Below, piece by piece: positions 58,050-64,000 of a DNA stretch of 64,000 nt. Source of the DNA: a virus; IMG/VR virus record IMGVR_UViG_3300030012_002828, positions 1-64,000 of that record. One strand, written 5' to 3'. The position numbers were made by a program, and so were the translations under genes. Below the pieces are notes generated by a model. The model ran no database searches, was not told the origin of the DNA, and was given only the letters and a program-made list of their open reading frames with translations. Numbering within the stretch: the first letter of the stretch is position 1; every line of letters begins with the position of its first letter.

Positions 58050-58099
58050 AAAAAAAGCGGGGCATAGCCGTTTTTACACGACTACACCCCAAATTTTTA
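58050..58099. terminator. Two-way terminator between converging gene blocks
   Basis: An imperfect hairpin runs from GGGG (58059-58062) to CCCC (58087-58090), with TAG/CTA and CG/CG pairs inside and a T-rich loop. On the plus strand it is followed by AAATTTTT; on the minus strand it is followed by a run of seven T. It lies in the only convergent gap. Confidence 0.6.
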
Positions 58100-58110
58100 T
58101 TACTCAAACC

Positions 58111-58716
58111 TTACCAATTAACTTGCAACTCACCAAATTCATTTTCTACTTCATCGAAGTATTTTACTATACCATTTTCTTGCCCATATTTCCACAAATC
58201 ATATGTTAATTGTGAATCTTTTAAACAATAATCTACCACTTCATCATATTCTCCTGCTTTCCATTTTACAACAGAATCAATACTACTCATATTTTTCTGG
58301 TCACCTATACTACATTTTACTAAATTATCTAAGTGAATTCTTTTACCATGCTCTTTTACTAAATACGCACTTGTATCTATACATCTATTTGATTTATCTT
58401 CCAAATATTTTCTTACAATATAAATATCCATAGAATCTCTAAGTACAGGTAAATCAAAAGCATTAATATTATGCCCTAATAAAATACCACCTTTTTGAAA
58501 ATGGTCATCTAAATCAAACTTAAGTTCTCTTAATGATTTGATTTCTACATCTGTACCTTTTTTTAGTTCACTTAATGGTTCATCTACATAGATAATCCCT
58601 TTATTTCCATCCCATGTTGTTACACACGCAACTTTAAATAAATGAGTATTACCCCATCCACCAATCTCATAACTTAAATTTTTTGTTTCTATATCAAACG
58701 ATAAAATATTACTCAT
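58111..58716 (-). CDS. DEDDy 3'-5' exonuclease
   Basis: 201 residues. The three exonuclease motifs are present: D8 and E10 in F-D-I-E-T, N83 to D88 in H-N-I-N-A-F-D, and Y163 with D167 in Y-C-L-K-D. This is the RNase H-like fold of DNA polymerase proofreading domains, here as a separate protein. It probably edits DNA during replication or trims ends. The ATG follows AAAGGTGGAAAAAG and overlaps the gene upstream. Last gene of the leftward block. Confidence 0.82.
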   Translation of the reverse strand: MSNILSFDIETKNLSYEIGGWGNTHLFKVACVTTWDGNKGIIYVDEPLSELKKGTDVEIKSLRELKFDLDDHFQKGGILLGHNINAFDLPVLRDSMDIYIVRKYLEDKSNRCIDTSAYLVKEHGKRIHLDNLVKCSIGDQKNMSSIDSVVKWKAGEYDEVVDYCLKDSQLTYDLWKYGQENGIVKYFDEVENEFGELQVNW

Positions 58717-60235
58717 CTTTTTCCACCTTTAATTTTACATATGTCTGCGTTTTTCGCACTTCTTCAAAAATATGTTTTACACTTTGCCAATGACGATAAA
58801 ATTTATTTCTTCCACATTGTTCATTCTTTCTAAAAGACTCAATCATTAACTTCTTATCTACCCAACCATTAGTGCCATTAACTTTAACTTTGGGGTTTGT
58901 TGAGTTATAAGCAGCGATATACATTTTTTCATTATTTTTATCCGAGAATCTTTTTGGTCTCTTTTTTAGTTTTTCTGTAAACCAACTTGTTATTGAGTCA
59001 AAAGATTCGTCTGTTAATTGCCTCCCTTGTTTAATATGTTTAGCAGTTATCTTTGGACTTCTTTCTGAAATTGCACATAAAGCGGCCGCAATACATATGT
59101 TATTAATCATGTTCATAAGGAAGGTATTTAACGCTTCGTATATGGAATCATCAAAAGTATTCATATATTTTTTCATTCCACGCCATACATTCTTTAATGC
59201 TTTTTGACCATCTTCAGTCCATACTACAACTTTTCTTTTATCACCATCAACTGTATCTAATCTTTCTTGAACCCATCTATAAGTATTATAAAGCATCTCA
59301 GAAAATTCTTCATGATAAACTGCCGAGCCATCTTCGTCTTCTAAAATTTCTCCAACCATATCAATATAGTCTTCTTCCATTTGTGCTCTTAAAGATTCAG
59401 GAACATCTCTAACATAAAGCCACATTCTTTGAAATACACCTTTTGTTAGAATAACTTTTTCTAATCCTTCAGGTGGTAATGTTGTAGCCCATAAACTTCT
59501 TTGTGAATCAACAATTAAATCTTTACCCCATTCAGTTAGTCTTTTCTTAATTAGATGACTCTTAGAATCTAAACGATTCATAAACTTTTGAAATAACATA
59601 ACGGTTTCTTGCTTGTGTTGTGACTCCTTAAAAATACCAGAATGTTCAAACTCATCAAAGGCAATAATACCACTTCCGTATAAACTACCATAAATTGTTT
59701 TATCTTCAAACTCAGGTATATCGTAATCATCATCTTCTCTTGCATCTTGTCTATTATAGTCAGGATTAGGAACATTCATTTTCATAGTGCCTAATAGTGC
59801 TTGGTCAGTAAAACTATCAGGGTTATTCAATGTAAATTGTTTAACACCCGATAGTGGTAAATTATTTCTTGTTGTTGGGTAAGAATTAATTAATTCAAAG
59901 GTTCTTTCCCATACAGGTTGCAAGAAATCAAACATTGTTGTTTTACCACTTCTTGAAGTTTGAATCCAACAATAGTGTATTCTTGGGTCTAACGCTAATC
60001 TACCAATTGGAACTCTTACTATATCTTTTAATATCTGCCCTAAAGATACAAAATAAGACATCTTTGCCGAATAATCATTGTATAGTGAAAACTCACCTAC
60101 TACATTTTTCCATCTTATAACATCTTTAGGTAATTCAATTTTCTTTGAGCGTATAACTTCTAAACTACTATCATCAGTAACCTTAATCATCGCTTCATAT
60201 AATTCCCATTCATCTACATTTAAATCTTCTGCCAT
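58709..60235 (-). CDS. Replicative helicase-like P-loop ATPase
   Basis: 508 residues. A degenerate Walker A T-S-R-S-G-K-T-T (93-100) lacks the usual first Gly. A Walker B I-I-A-F-D-E-F-E (190-197), a sensor-like W-A-T-T (248-251) and a possible arginine finger in F-Q-R-M-W-L-Y-V-R (267-275) follow. The C-terminal 150 residues are helical and may bind DNA. The pattern resembles the helicases that accompany viral primases (SF3 or DUF3987-like). It stands next to nuclease and primase genes, so a replication role is likely; a helicase call is inference. Confidence 0.6.
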   Translation of the reverse strand: MAEDLNVDEWELYEAMIKVTDDSSLEVIRSKKIELPKDVIRWKNVVGEFSLYNDYSAKMSYFVSLGQILKDIVRVPIGRLALDPRIHYCWIQTSRSGKTTMFDFLQPVWERTFELINSYPTTRNNLPLSGVKQFTLNNPDSFTDQALLGTMKMNVPNPDYNRQDAREDDDYDIPEFEDKTIYGSLYGSGIIAFDEFEHSGIFKESQHKQETVMLFQKFMNRLDSKSHLIKKRLTEWGKDLIVDSQRSLWATTLPPEGLEKVILTKGVFQRMWLYVRDVPESLRAQMEEDYIDMVGEILEDEDGSAVYHEEFSEMLYNTYRWVQERLDTVDGDKRKVVVWTEDGQKALKNVWRGMKKYMNTFDDSIYEALNTFLMNMINNICIAAALCAISERSPKITAKHIKQGRQLTDESFDSITSWFTEKLKKRPKRFSDKNNEKMYIAAYNSTNPKVKVNGTNGWVDKKLMIESFRKNEQCGRNKFYRHWQSVKHIFEEVRKTQTYVKLKVEKDE

Positions 60236-60912
60236 TAATAACTCACCTCTTTTTCCGAATTTAATGCCTTTAGAATATGGTATGCGGTTTTATTACCAAT
60301 TCCTTTTATCTTAGTTATATCTTGAATATCGGCCATTGATATTTCTGCAATACTTCCAAAGGACTTTAATAGGGCTTTTGCTTTTTCTACTGAAACACCC
60401 TTTATTTCAGATAGCACATCTACTCTTACATCGTCTGTTCTTATTTTTTTTGGTAATTCTTTGTGTATAATTAATTCTTTATCTATATGTTCTGTTGTTG
60501 CTAATATTAAATGAGCCGCAGTTCTATAACTATCTACCCATATAGGTTTAACATCTGTATGTAGGGCAATAGAAGTTATAGCACCTACAAACATTTTCTT
60601 TAGTTTAGTTCTCCAACTCATTGAATTATAATTTGTTCTATGTAAATATTCTAATGCATCGTCTAATGTTCCGTATATTAATATTATATTTTTATTATAT
60701 GTCCTATCCATATTATCTAATTGATTAAATAATCTTTTATTTCTTACAGATTGTAAAAAGTCTGCGGCTGACTTTGCTTCTATACAACAATCACCTACAA
60801 TATAATCTCCAATCTCTAACCATTTCTTTTCTGTTTTAATTTTTGCTTTATTTGCTATTGTTTCTAATGTTCTACTTAGTTGTGAATCTTCTCTACTATC
60901 AATAATTATCAT
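60235..60912 (-). CDS. XPF/ERCC4-type nuclease with tandem HhH
   Basis: Cuts branched DNA next to junctions. The ATG at 60912 is preferred because GGAGGT lies 6 bases before it; the ATG two codons earlier touches that site. In 225 residues, the nuclease shows D5-S-R-E, G-D-Y (35-37) and I-E-A-K-x3-D-F (44-52), where the family normally has E-R-K. Two helix-hairpin-helix units (about 165-220, including I-K-G-I-G-N-K) follow. Archaeal and eukaryotic families have this plan; no helicase part is fused. Confidence 0.82.
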   Translation of the reverse strand: MIIIDSREDSQLSRTLETIANKAKIKTEKKWLEIGDYIVGDCCIEAKSAADFLQSVRNKRLFNQLDNMDRTYNKNIILIYGTLDDALEYLHRTNYNSMSWRTKLKKMFVGAITSIALHTDVKPIWVDSYRTAAHLILATTEHIDKELIIHKELPKKIRTDDVRVDVLSEIKGVSVEKAKALLKSFGSIAEISMADIQDITKIKGIGNKTAYHILKALNSEKEVSY

Positions 60913-61945
60913 GACCATACCTCCAACATTTTCCTATACAAAGTCCTTCTTCAATTAAAGTATTACAATTAGGTGACATATATCTTCCATCTACAATAAA
61001 CCTTACATGTTTTCTTGTTTCATTTGGATTATAATCTATCCATGTATCTTCATTAGATGCTATTGTTTTGATTTCATTTTCAATAATTGCTTTAATATCT
61101 TCCAAAGCATTACCTGTAATATCTCTTGGCTTACAATCTAAATTATCTTTTACTACTGTTAGTTCGGATAAAAACTCATTATACCATTGTACTAATAACA
61201 CTCTTGCTCTATGATTAGGATTTTCAGACATAACAGCATTTTTTAAACAAGGTAATATTGGTAAATCACCCGGACTATCAACACTATCAATTTCTATATC
61301 TGCTGTTTCCATTCTTTTAACTTCAGGCCATTTAACTAATGTCTTACCATAATAAACAGGTTTTATTTTTCTTTTGCCTTCTTTTGACAGTTTATATATT
61401 GTGGGCAACCCCGCAAGTAAATCTTCATGAGTAATGGGAATACACCAACGATTCGCTTTTAGGTGAAAGGTATTTTGTATTCTTCTGAGTCTACTCGTAT
61501 TAATAACAACTGTATCAAGATAAGGACTTCTATTTACAACATCATAACAGATATTAAAAAATGCTTTAACTTGTCTAAATGTTCTTGCTACATTACCATA
61601 TACAAATATGTGAAAACCTCTACCAGAAAAAGATATATTGTGTTTATAGTCTTTTTCTAATAACCAATTATGCATTCTCAATACATCTTGATATAACTTA
61701 GGCATAGATTCTTCATCACCATGAGCATCAAAGTCAAGAAATATTCTGTCAATAATAATAGAATACTCTAATCCCCTATTAGGAGTAAAGTGTTTATAAT
61801 CATACACCGATGTAAAAAGATTCATCTTACCATTATACATTTGTATAAAGTTTCTATATTCTTCTTCGTTTTTTACAACTATTCTTGAGGCTTCTCTTGC
61901 TTTATTTCTTAAACTACCTGCCCACATTTCTCTCGGAAAATACAT
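60899..61945 (-). CDS. Fused archaeal primase (PriS catalytic plus PriL Fe-S domain)
   Basis: Makes primers for DNA synthesis. The ATG at 61945 follows GGTGATAAA. In 348 residues, the PriS-like part has D71 and D73 (L-D-F-D), S-G-R-G-F-H (107-112), D144, and the nucleotide-binding S-R-L-R-R-I-Q-N-T-F-H (151-161). Residues 225-348 look like the PriL C-terminal Fe-S domain: C233, then S-P-N-C (C327), G-L-C (C336) and C340. One chain thus does the work of two subunits. It overlaps the XPF gene by 14 bases. Confidence 0.82.
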   Translation of the reverse strand: MYFPREMWAGSLRNKAREASRIVVKNEEEYRNFIQMYNGKMNLFTSVYDYKHFTPNRGLEYSIIIDRIFLDFDAHGDEESMPKLYQDVLRMHNWLLEKDYKHNISFSGRGFHIFVYGNVARTFRQVKAFFNICYDVVNRSPYLDTVVINTSRLRRIQNTFHLKANRWCIPITHEDLLAGLPTIYKLSKEGKRKIKPVYYGKTLVKWPEVKRMETADIEIDSVDSPGDLPILPCLKNAVMSENPNHRARVLLVQWYNEFLSELTVVKDNLDCKPRDITGNALEDIKAIIENEIKTIASNEDTWIDYNPNETRKHVRFIVDGRYMSPNCNTLIEEGLCIGKCWRYGHDNY

Positions 61946-61961
61946 TTTTATCACCTTTCAT

Positions 61962-62441
61962 TTATCTCATTCCTCTTTTACGCATTTCTTCGTCTGTTAA
62001 TTGTTTAGTATCTAATTTTATTCTATCTTTTAAAGTAACTATCTTCTCATTTTCGTCAGAACCGTCTTCAAGTCTTTCCAACTCTCCTTCCAATTCTTCT
62101 TCCATTTCTTTATTAATTTCTTCAATTGGTTCATCATTAAAATTCACCGTTGCTGTTTTTAAATACTTTGCTAATTTAGCAGTAATCCATTCTTCTAATT
62201 TATCAAATGTTCTATTATATATTGCTTTAGCAAAAGACATTTCACCTTTTGGTAAATCTGTATCACAAATAATAAAATACTTAGTTTCTATATCCATACC
62301 AGATATTAATTCTTTTGCTAATTCTGAAACAATATCTTCTTTGTTAATAATATCAGTTAGAGTCCATTGTCTTTCCATTATTTTATCTTCTATAACACCA
62401 CTTTTATAAAAATCTTCACCTGCATTAGAACCAATCGTCAT
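61962..62441 (-). CDS. Small acidic protein of the replication block
   Basis: 159 residues, starting at the ATG at 62441 with GGAGGTTCTCAAA before it and overlapping the upstream nuclease gene by 17 bases. A mixed alpha/beta N-terminal part is followed by a long Glu-rich helix (about 105-130) and a basic end. Not recognised; it could be an accessory factor of the neighbouring nuclease or primase. Confidence 0.65.
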   Translation of the reverse strand: MTIGSNAGEDFYKSGVIEDKIMERQWTLTDIINKEDIVSELAKELISGMDIETKYFIICDTDLPKGEMSFAKAIYNRTFDKLEEWITAKLAKYLKTATVNFNDEPIEEINKEMEEELEGELERLEDGSDENEKIVTLKDRIKLDTKQLTDEEMRKRGMR

Positions 62442-63294
62442 TTTGAGAACCTCCATCTGCCGCTTCACAATGGTCATAATGACCACAATGAATACACTTC
62501 TTATAGAAATATGAAGCCTTAAACTCTTCTTCTAAATATGAGTTAATTAATTTTTCAAAGGATGCTTTAACTGCGGTTTCTGAACGCTTAGAAACTTTTT
62601 CAGCATATACATAATTACTTGCTGGATAATACCAAGCCCAATGTGTAAAAGGAATTTCAGGGTCTAAACCAAAACTTCTAATTTGTTCGGGGTCAGCATT
62701 CTCAAATAGTATTTTATAAAAAGCCATTTCTTTACGCATTGTTGTTTTCTTAGAATCCTTCCATGCGCCTGTTTTTAATTCCATAGGAATATAACCATCA
62801 TCCTCAAAAAATAATCTATCTATTATTCCTTGTAAATGTACTTCAATACCTGATTCTGTTGTATATCTTGCATCTAACATTATTTCATTTCCTACCGGAA
62901 TAAATGTATCAAGTGTTTCTTCATGATGACATTCGATAAATCTTTCAGTATTATAGGCAGACATGGCTGTGTATAATTCCTCATAATCTTCTTTGTCTGT
63001 TTCGGGATATAAACTACGAAAATGTTTCTGTAATTTCATGGGTTCTTCTATATATTTTAAAGCATCCTCTATCTTTACTATTTTCCAAAAATCTTCTTGG
63101 GCATTGTGTACAATTGTTCCTTTAATCATAGCAGGACTTGTTTTTTGTTTTATATCGTCAATATATCCATACTTATAATTAAGATTACAAAACCCATAAC
63201 TACCAATAGAAGATTTAGTAATCTTCAGTATAGGAGGTTTTCCATCTGTATTTGCTTCCCACTTATATGTGTATTCTCCATTTTCTTTTCTCAT
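62425..63294 (-). CDS. RecB/Cas4-like Fe-S nuclease
   Basis: 289 residues with the PD-(D/E)xK core: G-T-I-V-H (H63), G-I-I-D-R (D159), M-E-L-K-T-G (E172, K174) and a following helix with Y193. C36 near the start and C267, C270, C276 at the end form the Fe-S staple found in Cas4 and AddB. Such enzymes resect DNA ends. No CRISPR genes are nearby, so a recombination or replication role is more likely. The ATG at 63294 follows AGGTGTTTAGA. Confidence 0.82.
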   Translation of the reverse strand: MRKENGEYTYKWEANTDGKPPILKITKSSIGSYGFCNLNYKYGYIDDIKQKTSPAMIKGTIVHNAQEDFWKIVKIEDALKYIEEPMKLQKHFRSLYPETDKEDYEELYTAMSAYNTERFIECHHEETLDTFIPVGNEIMLDARYTTESGIEVHLQGIIDRLFFEDDGYIPMELKTGAWKDSKKTTMRKEMAFYKILFENADPEQIRSFGLDPEIPFTHWAWYYPASNYVYAEKVSKRSETAVKASFEKLINSYLEEEFKASYFYKKCIHCGHYDHCEAADGGSQNDDWF

Positions 63295-63332
63295 TCTAAA
63301 CACCTTTTCTACATTTTTATTTGGGAGGATTT

Positions 63333-63806
63333 TTATTTCACTTTTTTTAGTTCGTCAATTAATTGACTTGCCCCCTGTCGGGTAAGTCCTTCAGGTATAT
63401 CTCCACCCAATTTTTTGATATACTTGACTTGATTTTCTGTCGGTTCTTTATCTGCATTTTCTTTAGATACTCTTGATGTAGAGTTTTCTAAATTAGTTCT
63501 TAGCATAGAAGCCGTAGTTAAGTCGTGACACGCTTTACATAATTCAACAACATTAGACCTTGCACTAATTAAGTGTATTAGTCCTTCTTTTTTACATTTA
63601 TGTTGTGAAATAATATGATGCCATTCGGTATAACCATCTGGTGCAGGTTCTAAACAAATACTACAAATGCCTGTTTTAACCCAAAGACTTTCTTCTTCGG
63701 CTTGTAACTTGGCAATTTTTTCTTCAGCCTTGTTATATTTTTCTTCCAACTTTTCCATTTCATTTTTCAATTTCTTTATTTCCTTAATATTACTTTGTTC
63801 TCTCAA
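63333..63806 (-). CDS. HNH-type protein with coiled-coil start (TTG start)
   Basis: The TTG at 63806 follows GGTGGTAA and overlaps the stop of the gene before it. In 157 residues, a coiled coil (1-40) leads to a zinc-bound HNH-like core: C48, C51, H63-H64, N85 and C90-x2-C93-H94. The last 35 residues (Q-V-K-Y-I-K-K-L-G-G) form a small helical module. It may nick or cut DNA; it stands within replication genes, not as a stray homing gene. Confidence 0.7.
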   Translation of the reverse strand: MREQSNIKEIKKLKNEMEKLEEKYNKAEEKIAKLQAEEESLWVKTGICSICLEPAPDGYTEWHHIISQHKCKKEGLIHLISARSNVVELCKACHDLTTASMLRTNLENSTSRVSKENADKEPTENQVKYIKKLGGDIPEGLTRQGASQLIDELKKVK

Positions 63807-63807
63807 A

Positions 63808-64000
63808 TTACCACCAACTATCTAATGTTGTTTGTCTACCATCATTGGCTATCGCTGATAAATCCCACCTTAGAGATTCATATATTAGACTAACCTTTTT
63901 GCTTATTTCTGATTCGGCAAGTCTAACCCAATTAATCGGAAAGTTATCTATAACTTCGTCTAATTTTTTAAATGCAATATAATCTACATTTCTTATTCTT
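63808..64000 (-). CDS. C-terminus of a probable family B DNA polymerase, with PIP box (5' end cut)
   Basis: Only the last 63 residues are in the window. The end reads Q-T-T-L-D-S-W-W, an exact PCNA-binding box (Q-x-x-L-x-x-aromatic-aromatic) at the extreme C-terminus. The part before it (I-N-W-V-R-L-A-E-S-E-I with following helices) resembles the thumb end of archaeal family B polymerases, which often end this way. Another PCNA-bound protein remains possible. Confidence 0.5.
   Translation of the reverse strand, partial: RIRNVDYIAFKKLDEVIDNFPINWVRLAESEISKKVSLIYESLRWDLSAIANDGRQTTLDSWW

Noticed and set aside
61885-62409. A 174-codon plus-strand frame opposite the replication genes.
   Set aside because: Its Ser/Leu/Ile-rich composition mirrors the minus-strand genes, which have motifs, starts and overlaps that fit.
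62425-63294. A Cas4 gene marking a CRISPR-Cas locus.
   Set aside because: No repeat-spacer array and no other cas gene is present; the same nuclease fold is common in viral recombination genes.
1-64000. tRNA genes, insertion sequences, an integrase or attachment sites.
   Set aside because: No cloverleaf-like sequence, transposase, inverted-repeat-bounded element or recombinase motif was found; gaps are too short to hold them.

Overview
The window is a large piece of the genome of a head-tailed double-stranded DNA virus (HK97-fold capsid lineage) that most likely infects an archaeon, probably a marine one. The AT-rich sequence is packed with overlapping genes and has no gap above 120 bases. 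Genes at 1-58040 are read rightward and those at 58111-64000 leftward, and the two blocks meet at a two-way hairpin terminator. Archaeal character comes from the replication genes: a primase that joins a PriS-type catalytic domain to a PriL-type Fe-S domain, an XPF/ERCC4 nuclease with tandem helix-hairpin-helix, and a truncated protein at the right edge ending in a PCNA-binding (PIP) box. It also comes from a TATA box placed about 28 bases before the start of the capsid protease gene. The layout recalls the magroviruses described from Marine Group II Euryarchaeota; that link and the host are inference. No integrase, tRNA, CRISPR array or insertion sequence was found.

Region A (1-20540) is an accessory block, much of it tagged. 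About fifteen proteins begin with, or contain, a short peptide of the form M-S-W-x-x-I-L-K. They include a PAP2-type phosphatase, tiny Lys/Arg-rich proteins with Cys pairs, and large unknown proteins. Three genes also carry seven copies of a second motif (K-N-Q-I ... P-L-P-E-K ... C), arranged like a polyprotein. Putative small terminase and holin-like genes lie in the same block, and an acetyltransferase-like gene closes it. Region B (20546-34183) is packaging and head assembly: large terminase, a LAGLIDADG endonuclease-like gene, portal with two zinc-ribbon-like Cys clusters, unknown head-region proteins, an ATP-dependent DNA ligase, protease-scaffold fusion with a nested scaffold start, major capsid protein, and small capsid-associated proteins, closed by a strong hairpin plus T-run. 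Region C (34202-58040) is neck and tail: connector genes, a large major tail protein, a tail assembly chaperone made by -1 frameshifting, a 653-residue tape measure, a LamG-like protein, a 2562-residue hub/tip protein, fibres, and a small membrane protein. No tail sheath is seen, so a long non-contractile tail is likely. Region D (58111-64000, minus strand) is replication and repair: DEDD exonuclease, replicative ATPase, XPF nuclease, primase, a small unknown, a RecB/Cas4-like Fe-S nuclease, an HNH protein, and the C-terminus of a probable family B DNA polymerase.

The most interesting proposal is that the W-x-x-I-L-K peptide is a capsid-targeting tag, comparable in logic to the N-terminal targeting sequence of phage T4 internal head proteins. 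A related tryptophan peptide forms the extreme C-terminus of the scaffold and of a second head-operon protein. This suggests that tagged proteins enter the procapsid by using the scaffold's own contact with the shell and are later injected with the DNA. Translation signals are consistent: starts follow GGTGA or GGAGG, and several genes start with TTG or GTG.
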